Shown here: positions 24,896 to 33,466 of the stretch, piece after piece
Position numbering within the stretch: position 1 is the first letter of the stretch
Layout: each line of letters starts with the position of its first letter
Origin: an uncultured Clostridia bacterium
Lineage (GTDB): Bacteria > Bacillota > Clostridia > Christensenellales > UBA3700
Reading direction: 5' to 3'
Length of the DNA: 64,000 bases
Assembly (NCBI GenBank): GCA_937880755.1
Contig: CALGRX010000017.1
Location: 248,001-312,000, forward strand
Translations under genes and position numbers: made by a program
Notes under the pieces: generated by a model
What the model was told of the DNA's origin: nothing
The model's database searches: none
Seen by the model: only the letters and a program-made list of their open reading frames with translations

Positions 24896-27316
24896 ATGCA
24901 AAATTTTAGCAGTGAATGTGCAAAAGTAATGAACAAAGCGACGGAATACGCGTCAATGAGCGGTGGTCTTTTGGGTACCGAGCATCTTATATGCGGTATG
25001 ATTGACGTGGAAGATAGTTATGCCGGAAAGCTACTCAAAGAGAGCGGACTAGTCAAGGAACATATCGGTATGTTGATACAGACCGACGGATACACCCAAT
25101 CGGTAAGTTTGAGTAACCGTACTAGAAACGTCATTGCCAACGCGCAAATTCTTGCCGAGAGAGTGGGAGAGCAGACGATATCTTCGGACAAACTTCTCTT
25201 TGCGATTTTGTGCGAAAAGTCCTCGTACGCCTACAAGGGCTTGGAGAGTTTTGGCGTTAATATCGAATCTTTGAAGAGCAAAATTATACAAAATATTGAA
25301 AAACAAAAGTCCGGAGGCGGTGGATTTTTTTACAACGCCTACGACGAAAATTCTACCTCGCAAGAGGGAGAAAAGAGCGAACTCGACAACTTTGGCGTAG
25401 ACCTCACCCAAAAGGCAAGACAAGGCAAGCTCGATCCTGTCATTGGTAGAAGCAAAGAGATTGAGAGAATTATCCAAATACTCAGCAGGAGAACTAAAAA
25501 CAACCCTGTGTTGATTGGTGAGCCCGGCGTAGGTAAGAGTGCCGTGGTCGAAGGTTTGGCGCAAGCAATAGTCAACGGCGACGTCCCCGAGATGCTAAAA
25601 AACAAAAAGGTATTTAGCCTCGATATGGCAAGCTTGCTGGCGGGCACTAAGTATAGAGGCGACTTCGAGGAAAGACTCAAAAACGCTATCGACGCACTCA
25701 AAAAAGACGGCAATACTATCTTGTTTATCGACGAAATCCATACCATAGTGGGCGCGGGCTCGACGGGCGAAAACGGAATGGACGCCGCTAATATCCTCAA
25801 GCCTCAACTGGCTAGAGGAGAACTGCAAACAATAGGCGCGACTACCTTGGACGAGTATAGAAAATATATCGAAAAGGATAGCGCGTTGGAGAGAAGATTT
25901 CAACCGATAACAGTCGACCCTCCGACCGTAGAAGATACCATACTCATACTCAAAGGCTTGAGAGAGAAGTACGAACAACACCACAAGGTTACAATTACCG
26001 ACGAGGCTATCAAGGCGGCTGCGGAACTGAGCGATAGATATATCAGCGATAGATTTTTGCCCGATAAAGCCATAGACCTCATTGACGAGGCGGCAAGCCG
26101 TAAAAAGATAGGCGCCAACGTTGCTCCAAAAGAGATTAAGGAAACCGAGGATAAGTTGACAAGACTGAGAGTGGAGCTCGAGGACGCGAAAAATCATAGC
26201 GAGTACCTCAAGTGCCACGATATTCAACAACAAATCAACTCTTTGGAAGAAAAACTTGCAGGGGAAAAGGAAAAATGGAAAGATAGTCAAGTCGAGCAAG
26301 AACTGTCTATCGGCGAGTCCGATATCGCCCAAATCGTGTCTTCGTGGACGGGCGTGCCCGTGGTAAAAATCACCCAAAGCGAGAGCGAAAAACTCCTTGA
26401 CCTCGAAAATATCTTGCGTAAGAGAGTAATAGGTCAAGACGAGGCGGTGGAAGCCGTTGCCAAAGCGGTAAGAAGAGCGAGAGTGGGTATCAAAGACCCT
26501 AACAGACCTATCGGCTCCTTTATCTTCTTGGGACCTACGGGCGTGGGCAAAACCGAATTGTCCAAGGCTTTGGCTGAGGCAATGTTCGGCGACGAAAACT
26601 TGATGATAAGAGTGGATATGAGCGAGTATATGGAAAAGTTTAACGTGTCCAAGCTTATCGGCTCGGCACCGGGTTACGTGGGCTTCGACGAGGGCGGACA
26701 ACTGACCGAAAAGGTGAGAAGAAAACCTTATTCCGTAATACTATTCGACGAGATAGAAAAGGCTCACCCAGACGTATTCAACATTATGTTGCAGATACTC
26801 GAGGACGGTAGATTGACCGACTCGCACGGCAGGGTGGTTAGCTTCAAAAACACCATAATCATTATGACTTCTAACATAGGCGCACAAGAAATCAAATCTA
26901 CCAAGAGCCTCGGCTTTGGCGAAAACAGCAACTCTTACGAGAATATGAGAGAAAAACAAATGGACGCCCTCAAAAAGGCGATGAGACCTGAGTTTATCAA
27001 TCGTATAGACGACATAGTGATTTTCCGCGCACTCGAAAAGGATGATATGAAGAAGATTGCAGGGCTTATCGTAGACAACCTTATAGGTAGACTTGCCAAG
27101 AACGGCTACAAGCTCTCGGTATCCGATGCGGCTAAGGATATGGTCATCGAAAAAGGCTCCGACGCTCAGTACGGCGCAAGACCGTTGAGGAGAGCCGTGC
27201 AAAGAATGATTGAGGACGAACTCTCCGAACGTATCCTCAAAGGCGAATTTGCGATAGGCGACGAGATTGACGTCGATAGAGACGGCGATACTCTTACCTT
27301 TGCAAAAAAAGTGTAA
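24896..27316 (+). CDS. clpC: ATP-dependent unfoldase ClpC
   Basis: An 806-residue Hsp100 protein. It has a double Clp N domain (1-145), the first AAA+ module with Walker A GEPGVGKS (about 208), a UVR-containing middle coiled coil (about 415-470), and the second AAA+ module with GPTGVGKT (about 545). The N domain binds phosphoarginine-tagged clients and McsB. AGGAGGTGATACT precedes the ATG. The terminator follows at once. Confidence 0.96.
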   Translation: MQNFSSECAKVMNKATEYASMSGGLLGTEHLICGMIDVEDSYAGKLLKESGLVKEHIGMLIQTDGYTQSVSLSNRTRNVIANAQILAERVGEQTISSDKLLFAILCEKSSYAYKGLESFGVNIESLKSKIIQNIEKQKSGGGGFFYNAYDENSTSQEGEKSELDNFGVDLTQKARQGKLDPVIGRSKEIERIIQILSRRTKNNPVLIGEPGVGKSAVVEGLAQAIVNGDVPEMLKNKKVFSLDMASLLAGTKYRGDFEERLKNAIDALKKDGNTILFIDEIHTIVGAGSTGENGMDAANILKPQLARGELQTIGATTLDEYRKYIEKDSALERRFQPITVDPPTVEDTILILKGLREKYEQHHKVTITDEAIKAAAELSDRYISDRFLPDKAIDLIDEAASRKKIGANVAPKEIKETEDKLTRLRVELEDAKNHSEYLKCHDIQQQINSLEEKLAGEKEKWKDSQVEQELSIGESDIAQIVSSWTGVPVVKITQSESEKLLDLENILRKRVIGQDEAVEAVAKAVRRARVGIKDPNRPIGSFIFLGPTGVGKTELSKALAEAMFGDENLMIRVDMSEYMEKFNVSKLIGSAPGYVGFDEGGQLTEKVRRKPYSVILFDEIEKAHPDVFNIMLQILEDGRLTDSHGRVVSFKNTIIIMTSNIGAQEIKSTKSLGFGENSNSYENMREKQMDALKKAMRPEFINRIDDIVIFRALEKDDMKKIAGLIVDNLIGRLAKNGYKLSVSDAAKDMVIEKGSDAQYGARPLRRAVQRMIEDELSERILKGEFAIGDEIDVDRDGDTLTFAKKV

Positions 27317-27324
27317 ATTATTTT

Positions 27325-27352
27325 AAAAGCCCCCTTGAAGAGAGGGCTTTTG
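27325..27352 (+). terminator. Terminator of clpC
   Basis: Stem AAAAGCCC / GGGCTTTT with a 10-nt loop. The loop contains the -35 element of the hpf promoter. Confidence 0.8.
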
Positions 27353-27363
27353 TATGTTATAAT
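27335..27363 (+). promoter_or_regulatory. Promoter of hpf, inside the clpC terminator
   Basis: TTGAAG (27335-27340), 17 bp, TATAAT (27358-27363). The -35 lies in the terminator loop and the spacer is its right arm. Confidence 0.7.
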
Positions 27364-27418
27364 CAAAGTACGAAATAGGTGTGACGCTTTTGCGTATCGA
27401 CACCGCAAGGAGGACAAC

Positions 27419-27940
27419 ATGAGAGTAGAAATCGTATCCAAAAACTACAAGGTATCCGACCACATCAAAGACATCATCGAGATGAAACTCGAGAAGTTCG
27501 GCAGATACTTCGAGGACGACGCCGTAGCAAAAATTATGCTGAAAGAGATAGGCAAAGAAAAGTACGTAATGGAAATTACCATCTTCTTCGGCGGCAATAT
27601 GGTAAGAAGCGAAGTAACGTCGGACAATATGTACAACAATATCGACATTGCATTGCCTAAGATAGAAGGTCAAATAAGAAAACACCGTACCAAACTCGGC
27701 AAGATGAGAAAGAGCGCTTTGGATGCGGATAGTTTGTACGAAATTCCTCAAGCCAAGGAAAAGGAGTTGGTTAAGACCAAATCCTTCCAACTCAAAAAAA
27801 TCAGCGTGGCGGAAGCTATCGCGGAGATGGAACTCGTCGACCACGACTTCTTTGCTTTCGTCAACGACGCCAACGGTATGGTCAATATCGTGTATAGAAG
27901 AACTGACGGCAACGTTGGTTTGATTGACCTAGTATACTAA
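27419..27940 (+). CDS. hpf: Ribosome hibernation promoting factor (long form)
   Basis: A 173-residue long HPF: the N-terminal ribosome-binding domain (1-100) and the C-terminal dimerisation domain (about 118-173, with FQLKKISVAEAIAEMEL and ending GLIDLVY). It pairs 70S ribosomes into inactive 100S dimers in slow growth. AAGGAGG precedes the ATG at 27419; the open frame extends upstream without a ribosome site. A terminator follows. Confidence 0.95.
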   Translation: MRVEIVSKNYKVSDHIKDIIEMKLEKFGRYFEDDAVAKIMLKEIGKEKYVMEITIFFGGNMVRSEVTSDNMYNNIDIALPKIEGQIRKHRTKLGKMRKSALDADSLYEIPQAKEKELVKTKSFQLKKISVAEAIAEMELVDHDFFAFVNDANGMVNIVYRRTDGNVGLIDLVY

Positions 27941-27988
27941 ATCGTCGGCAATCAAATAACAAGATAATCGACAATGATACCTAAAATT

Positions 27989-28017
27989 AATATCGGCTGA
28001 AACACGCCGATATTTTT
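27989..28017 (+). terminator. Terminator of hpf
   Basis: A 9-bp stem AATATCGGC / GCCGATATT, 8-nt loop, then T run. Confidence 0.85.
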
Positions 28018-28129
28018 GTGTTATCGCTTACTTTTTGACGGGCGTAGGTATTAAAATCGTTGTGTAAGAGAGTCGTATCGACGGATAAAGCGCAAAAAGT
28101 CAATACGTGTTGCAAAAAGGAGAAAAAGT

Positions 28130-28635
28130 ATAAACGAACAATGGCGAATCGTGCAAGTGCAAAAACAAGAAATCGAAGAATTTAGCAAGTTTGCAAAAGG
28201 TATATGGGGCGAGTATTTACCGCACTTCTTTCCGACGAGCAAATAGCGTATATGCTCGATATGTTTTTGTCGATAGAGGTGCTAGAAAAGCAATTTGACG
28301 GCGAGTACGAATACTGTTATTGTTTGGTGGACGGCAAAAAAGCGGGATTTATCGGTCTGGAATATGAAAAAGACGCGCTCTTTTTGTCCAAACTCTATCT
28401 AGCAAAAGAGTATAGGGGCAGAGGCTTGGCAAGCAAAATGTTCGCCTCTATCGACAAGCAAGCGATAGACAACGGCTACAGCAAGATTTACCTCACCTGC
28501 AACAAGTATAACCGTCATTCTATGGACGTGTATGCTAAGAAGGGCTTTGAAATAGTCGAAAGCGTGGTGACGGATAATGGTAGCGGGTTCGTAATGGACG
28601 ACTACGTATTAGAAAAGAAAATAAGATTTGTGTAG
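28130..28635 (+). pseudogene. GNAT acetyltransferase, frameshifted, non-standard start
   Basis: The intact part (28204-28635) has the acetyl-CoA motif LAKEYRGRGLASKMF and a normal GNAT end (YAKKGFEIVES). The expected N terminus, including EIEEFSKFAKGIWGEYLPHF, lies in another frame at 28142-28228. The frames join at about 28223-28235, where one base seems to be missing, to give the usual IW-EY-P-LSDEQIAYML pattern. Above it AAGGAG (28117-28122) is perfectly spaced to an ATA codon at 28130, not an ATG. Both lesions point to a decaying gene; a sequence error would explain the shift but not also the ATA. Substrate unknown. Confidence 0.65.
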
Positions 28636-28661
28636 ACACGGCGCGCGGGTTGTGTTAGAAT
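28633..28661 (+). promoter_or_regulatory. Promoter of the M60-like lipoprotein gene (leaderless arrangement)
   Basis: TAGACA (28633-28638), 17 bp, TAGAAT (28656-28661), then 7 nt to the ATG at 28669. No ribosome site. The -35 overlaps the stop codon of the acetyltransferase. Confidence 0.55.
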
Positions 28662-28668
28662 TGAGTAT

Positions 28669-31600
28669 ATGAGAAGTAAGATTTTGACTATTTTGGCGAT
28701 TGTCGCCACGTTATGTTTGACTACGTTGGGACTTGGCGCTTGCAAGAGCGCAGAACATACTCTAGCGTATGACGACGACGTGGAGGCTAGATATGCCGAC
28801 GGAATTAGCATAGTAGGTACTGCCGACGCTCCGACTTACGCCGTGGAATATCAAAACAAAGCCAGAGTAGAACAACAAATGTACGTGGATAATACCGTCA
28901 AAGGCTTGCATTTGACGGGGCTTTATTTGCCAAAGGGCGAGACGATGAGCGTTACCGTCTCTGCCGAAACGGCACAAAAGAGCCACAAAATCGTCGTCAA
29001 CAGTTGCACGAACGATAAAGAAACTGTAGAACTCAATTCCGTAAGAACGCAATATACCTCTAGTCTAGGCGGTAGAGTCGATATTTTGGTGGACGGCGCC
29101 GTAGAAGAAAAGAACGTATTCGAAATCAAAATCGACGGCTGTGTGAGAATGCCTTTTTATCGTCTTGGTGTGGAGAGAGAAAAACCGCAAGCCGAGCAAA
29201 ACGGTTGGGCAACGCTAGATTGTGGCAATATTAGGTTTGTCTTTCCGTCGGATATTTTGGGTGACGTAAACGGACTTGATAACAGTCTTAAGTGGTGGCG
29301 TTCCGCCGTAGAGGCTATGTGCCGTATGACCGACGTCAAGTTTATCGACGGGGATTTGTCTCCAATCATCGTCTTGGTTGACCCGAGCATTGACGGTGTG
29401 GGCGGTGAGTGGAACAAAAACGAAAAGTACGTCAGAATCGGCAAAAGCGGATTTGAGAACGTGACAGACTACGAAAGCCTCAAGACGGGTGGCGGAAAGC
29501 CCCTGTTATATATTATCGGCGATATGCTGGCAGACGGAGCAGACGGCTACGACGAAGGTCCTTTGCAAAATAAGTTAGGCAAGGTAATATCCAATCTCAC
29601 CTATATAATTATGACCGACAATATCAAAGACGGTGAGGGCAACGGTATTGCCAACGCTTACTTGCAATTAGAAAAGGCGGTGTCGGGTGAGACTTTAGAG
29701 GACAGCAATATCGAGGTCTTTTTTGACGGATTGTTGCATAGCGTGGGTATGGAAAGGACCATCAACGCCTTGCAACAATACAAGTATACGATAAAACAAA
29801 GCTCTGCCGTAGACAAGTGGAGCGAATATATCCGAGACATTAGCCAAGAGAGTATCGAAATCGGCAACGAAAAGGTGGAGTTGATTGGAACCGACCTATC
29901 GTACTATTGCGAATGGCTGAATATGGAAGTGTCGCAAGAGTGCAAGGACGCAATGAGGGGCAAAAAACTATTCGTGCCGGTGCAATCGCAATACGCAACG
30001 GGCGTGAGCAAAGAAAATTGCCAGACGGGTATCAGTCTTGCATTGGGACAAAAGACGGTGATAGACTTTGCTTCTTCGATAATATCGCCAATCTCGGGTT
30101 GGAAGGTCGAGAGCGTGGAAGGCAAGGGTTGGGTCGCTACCGAAAGCGGTAGATACGAGTATAATCCGTCTGCAGATAGGCTTTTCGACGAATTTCAACT
30201 AAACCTTGTCAACGGCGAATTGAAAACTTCGCTGTACGGCAGAGTTGCGGTGGATATAAGGGTAGCTTCGTATCAATTGTATAGAGATATACCGTTCAGA
30301 GACGTGGATAAGGCGATAAAGGGTGTGGCAAACATGACGCCAAGCGATAAGGCAAGCTTGCCAAAAGCCCAAGTGCCGGAAGAGAGCGAGGTGGACGATA
30401 GCAAGTATTCGTTTGGGGTGACTAAGGGCAGTCTACAAGTGGAAGAGGATGGCAATTATACCTTTTTCCTAAAGAGTAAAGGCTTGGTCAAGGTCAACTT
30501 CGGCGTGAACGAATTTATGTTTGAAATGTTCAACAACTATCTCACCGTCAGCGATTACACTCATGAGCTGCAATACCAACTTAGCTTGGAAAAAGACAAG
30601 GTGTACAACTTTGAAATTTTCGTTTTGTCGACGCAAGGCGGCGGTTGGGCGACTTTGGGTATCGAAACGCCTTACGGTATACAGGATTTGGGACAAGATA
30701 ACGTCGTCTTTTGGAATATGAAAAGAAGCGATGAAATGCGTTACGAAAGTCCAATTTTGCCGATAGAAGATATTGATTTGCATAGCCAAGTTTACGACGA
30801 CTTTTTGTCCTCGAGATGGGCGCTTACCGGCTCTATCGAGCTCAAGGAAAACAGCAATAATATATACTTGTTTGACGACAACAACGCCACTTACTTCGAG
30901 CCTATTGACGTTGTCAATAGTTACGTCGTCGAGTGGGATATGCAGTCGGAAAGAGGGGCAGAATATTTGGCGTTGGACGTCAAAACCGATATGCTGGGTG
31001 CCAATATCAAAGTGCAAACGGCAAGCGTAGCCAATCAATGGCAAGACGTATTGGTAACAACTATTGACGCCACCCAAAACGCCTTTGACTTTGGGAGGAG
31101 CGTGTCTTGCAGATACGTAAAGTTGACGATAGACAAGCCTACCGACTTTGCTTGCTCGATTGGTGGCGTTGCATTAGGAAAAATCGTTGACCAAAGCCGT
31201 ATAGTGCCTAATACAAGTAGGGCGATATCCTATCAAGGAGAGTGGAAGAGTATAGAACAATATGCGAGCGTCAACGGCTCGCTAGCTAGCAACGTGGACA
31301 GAAACTGCGCTATGGAATACGAGTTTTACGGCTCGATGATTGCAGTTTACGCAACCAAGGACACCTCATTCGGACACGCCAAAGTTTATATAGACGGCAA
31401 GGAACATTCGATAGTCGATTTGTCTAGCGACGTGGCAAGATGTGGCGAAAGAGTCTTTGCCCAAGAGTTTGAAACGATGGGACTGCACACCATCAAAATC
31501 GTACCCGTTGACGACGACCAAATCAATATCGACTATTTGACGGTAATAGAGGGCGTAAGACCGGAGCAAGAGCCTGCGACGTTCAATTATTGGCTCATTG

Positions 31601-31686
31601 CCATAATTCCCGCCGTGGCTTTGGTGGGTTTCGTCGTGGCTTTGATTGCTGACAAGATATCCAAAAATCGCAAGAAGGCTCGCTAG
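28669..31686 (+). CDS. Large surface lipoprotein, M60-like N-terminal part, C-terminal membrane anchor
   Basis: A 1005-residue protein. Residues 1-24 form a lipoprotein signal ending LGLGAC. HLTGLYLPKGETMSVTV and the GGRVDIL-VDG region resemble the N-terminal sandwich of M60-like (enhancin) peptidases. I find no HExxH in the region where the zinc site should be, so it may be inactive or only share the fold. Later come a PA14-like stretch (EEDGNYTFFLKSKG, about 585-665) and a galactose-binding-like region (about 700-840). A transmembrane helix (about 978-998) and basic end close it. Such proteins handle host or cell-surface glycans; the actual target here is unknown. Confidence 0.6.
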   Translation: MRSKILTILAIVATLCLTTLGLGACKSAEHTLAYDDDVEARYADGISIVGTADAPTYAVEYQNKARVEQQMYVDNTVKGLHLTGLYLPKGETMSVTVSAETAQKSHKIVVNSCTNDKETVELNSVRTQYTSSLGGRVDILVDGAVEEKNVFEIKIDGCVRMPFYRLGVEREKPQAEQNGWATLDCGNIRFVFPSDILGDVNGLDNSLKWWRSAVEAMCRMTDVKFIDGDLSPIIVLVDPSIDGVGGEWNKNEKYVRIGKSGFENVTDYESLKTGGGKPLLYIIGDMLADGADGYDEGPLQNKLGKVISNLTYIIMTDNIKDGEGNGIANAYLQLEKAVSGETLEDSNIEVFFDGLLHSVGMERTINALQQYKYTIKQSSAVDKWSEYIRDISQESIEIGNEKVELIGTDLSYYCEWLNMEVSQECKDAMRGKKLFVPVQSQYATGVSKENCQTGISLALGQKTVIDFASSIISPISGWKVESVEGKGWVATESGRYEYNPSADRLFDEFQLNLVNGELKTSLYGRVAVDIRVASYQLYRDIPFRDVDKAIKGVANMTPSDKASLPKAQVPEESEVDDSKYSFGVTKGSLQVEEDGNYTFFLKSKGLVKVNFGVNEFMFEMFNNYLTVSDYTHELQYQLSLEKDKVYNFEIFVLSTQGGGWATLGIETPYGIQDLGQDNVVFWNMKRSDEMRYESPILPIEDIDLHSQVYDDFLSSRWALTGSIELKENSNNIYLFDDNNATYFEPIDVVNSYVVEWDMQSERGAEYLALDVKTDMLGANIKVQTASVANQWQDVLVTTIDATQNAFDFGRSVSCRYVKLTIDKPTDFACSIGGVALGKIVDQSRIVPNTSRAISYQGEWKSIEQYASVNGSLASNVDRNCAMEYEFYGSMIAVYATKDTSFGHAKVYIDGKEHSIVDLSSDVARCGERVFAQEFETMGLHTIKIVPVDDDQINIDYLTVIEGVRPEQEPATFNYWLIAIIPAVALVGFVVALIADKISKNRKKAR

Positions 31687-31728
31687 GTAATAATTGCAAA
31701 TAAGTCAATACGTATCGACAGTTTCGAC

Positions 31729-31762
31729 GCATCGCTATACGAAAGCGGTGCGCGATTTTTTG
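31729..31762 (+). terminator. Likely terminator after the M60-like gene
   Basis: Stem GCATCGCT / AGCGGTGC (one G-T pair), 7-nt loop, then GCGATTTTTT. Confidence 0.55.
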
Positions 31763-31877
31763 CTAAGTGAGCAAGCAAAATTTTTGCGCATACTATGTAT
31801 CGTACGACGTGGTAAGCAAAAAAAAGACGAATGCCGAATTTATAATAAAAATACATCGATAGTTGGGCTCAATTCGT

Positions 31878-31906
31878 TTGACACTTGCTATGCCAAAGGC
31901 TATAAT
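31878..31906 (+). promoter_or_regulatory. Consensus promoter of the antiporter gene
   Basis: Perfect TTGACA (31878-31883), 17 bp, perfect TATAAT (31901-31906), 32 nt before the ATG. Confidence 0.88.
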
Positions 31907-31938
31907 TATGTCGATTGAAAAGGAGTTACTAAAGAGGT

Positions 31939-33351
31939 ATGGACTACACGTTTTTATTGGTTTTGGCAGTAATATTGTTCTCAACCAAACTGCTCGGCAT
32001 CGTTATGAAAAAACTCGGCTTGCCACAGGTGTTAGGCTTTTTGCTGGCGGGCATTATTCTCGGTGCGACGGGATTGGTGAAAAAATCGACCGAATTGACG
32101 GTATTTGCAACTATTGGCGTCAACCTCATTATGTTCTCGGCGGGACTAGAAACCAATATCAAGGAGATTAAGCGCAACGGCGCGGCGTCGGTGCTGATTA
32201 CTTCGCTAGGCGTTATCGTGCCTATATTGTTGGGCTTTGGTGTCTCGTGGATTTTGCCTGACCTATCTATGAAAGAAAGATGGTTCTTCGGCGTTATCCT
32301 TACGGCGACTTCCGTCGGCATAACCGTGGCGTGTCTAAAAGAGTTGGGCGTGCTCCACGGCAAAGTTGGTGCTTCTATCATCACTGCGGCGGTGCTTGAC
32401 GATATCATCGGTATAGTTGTTTTGGCGTTTTTTACCGCAGAAGCCAAAGACGAACATATCGGAGTAAAGCTTATCAAGGCATTCGGCGGAGATTTGAGCA
32501 AGCTTGCGGGCTTTGCCGTATTGCTCAACGTGGTGCTCTTCTTCGCAATGGGTATAGGTCTTGGTTTGTTGGTGCATTACGCATTCAAATTGCTCAGCAA
32601 AAGATTCCCTCATACCAGAAGACTGTCGGCTTTTGGATTGATACTATGCTTTTTGTACGCGGGCGTGGCAGAGAAGTTCTTTGGTGTGGCGGCAATTACG
32701 GGCTCGTTCCTTGCCGGAATGATGCTGTCTAATATGCAAGAGACGGGATACGTCGAGAGAAGAATAGACATCAGCGCATATATGCTTTTTTCGCCAATTT
32801 TCTTTGCCAACATAGGTATATCTTTGGATTACGCTTCTTTGCTAGACAACATTAGCGGTAGACTAGTGCTTTTTTCGCTTGCATTCGTAGTATGCGGAAT
32901 GCTTGCCAAGGTCATCGGTTGCGGCTTGGGGGCGGCAATGTTTAAGTACAAACCTAACCAATGCCTCAAGGTCGGCGTGGGAATGATGGTGAGAGGCGAG
33001 GTATGCCTCATCGTAGCGCAGACGGGACAAAGAGCGGGTATAATAGACTCACAATATTTCCCTGCAATCATCTTGTTGATAGTCGCTTCTTCGATAGCAA
33101 CGCCGTTGATACTCAAAGTCTTGTTTAAGAAGTATCCTAACGAGCCGTTGGACGAAGATAAGATAGGCGCAATAGATACCGTAGTCAAAGCCAATGCGGC
33201 AATGAGCGAGGTGAGAGAATTTTTGGGTGGCGTTGACGTTCAAAACATCGAGGTCAAGGCTCGTAGCCAAAGAGAGGCTATGCAAAAAAGTCAACAAATA
33301 GTAGACGACCAAGGCTCTGCTTCGAGCGACAAGCCTACGGAAAATAAATAA
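31939..33351 (+). CDS. Kef/CPA2-type cation:proton antiporter
   Basis: A 470-residue membrane protein with about 12-13 helices. It shows the CPA2 pattern GLPQVLGFLLAGIILG near the start, GVNLIMFSAGLE, the ion-site region AAVLDDIIGIVVLAFF with paired Asp, and GMMVRGEVCLIVA. A hydrophilic C-terminal tail of about 70 residues carries no TrkA-N domain. It probably exchanges Na+ or K+ for protons; the ion cannot be told from sequence. It is monocistronic with its own promoter and terminator. Confidence 0.9.
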   Translation: MDYTFLLVLAVILFSTKLLGIVMKKLGLPQVLGFLLAGIILGATGLVKKSTELTVFATIGVNLIMFSAGLETNIKEIKRNGAASVLITSLGVIVPILLGFGVSWILPDLSMKERWFFGVILTATSVGITVACLKELGVLHGKVGASIITAAVLDDIIGIVVLAFFTAEAKDEHIGVKLIKAFGGDLSKLAGFAVLLNVVLFFAMGIGLGLLVHYAFKLLSKRFPHTRRLSAFGLILCFLYAGVAEKFFGVAAITGSFLAGMMLSNMQETGYVERRIDISAYMLFSPIFFANIGISLDYASLLDNISGRLVLFSLAFVVCGMLAKVIGCGLGAAMFKYKPNQCLKVGVGMMVRGEVCLIVAQTGQRAGIIDSQYFPAIILLIVASSIATPLILKVLFKKYPNEPLDEDKIGAIDTVVKANAAMSEVREFLGGVDVQNIEVKARSQREAMQKSQQIVDDQGSASSDKPTENK

Positions 33352-33371
33352 TTGAATAAAGTATTGCGAAC

Positions 33372-33408
33372 AAAACGCCTAGACGCGATAAGTCTAGGCG
33401 TTTTGCTT
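33372..33408 (+). terminator. Terminator of the antiporter gene
   Basis: A 13-bp perfect stem AAAACGCCTAGAC / GTCTAGGCGTTTT with a 7-nt loop, then GCTTTT. Confidence 0.92.
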
Positions 33409-33431
33409 TTGGACAATTTTTGGTGGGGTTG

Positions 33432-33460
33432 TTGAAAAATAAAATAAAGCGTGTTATTAT
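33432..33460 (+). promoter_or_regulatory. Promoter of the transglutaminase-like lipoprotein gene (leaderless arrangement)
   Basis: TTGAAA (33432-33437), 17 bp, TATTAT (33455-33460), then 6 nt to the ATG at 33467. No ribosome site is present. Confidence 0.7.
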
Positions 33461-33466
33461 ATAAAT

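Noticed and set aside
31694..31918. 74-codon open frame before the antiporter
   Set aside because: It spans a terminator-like hairpin and the consensus promoter of the antiporter and has no ribosome site.
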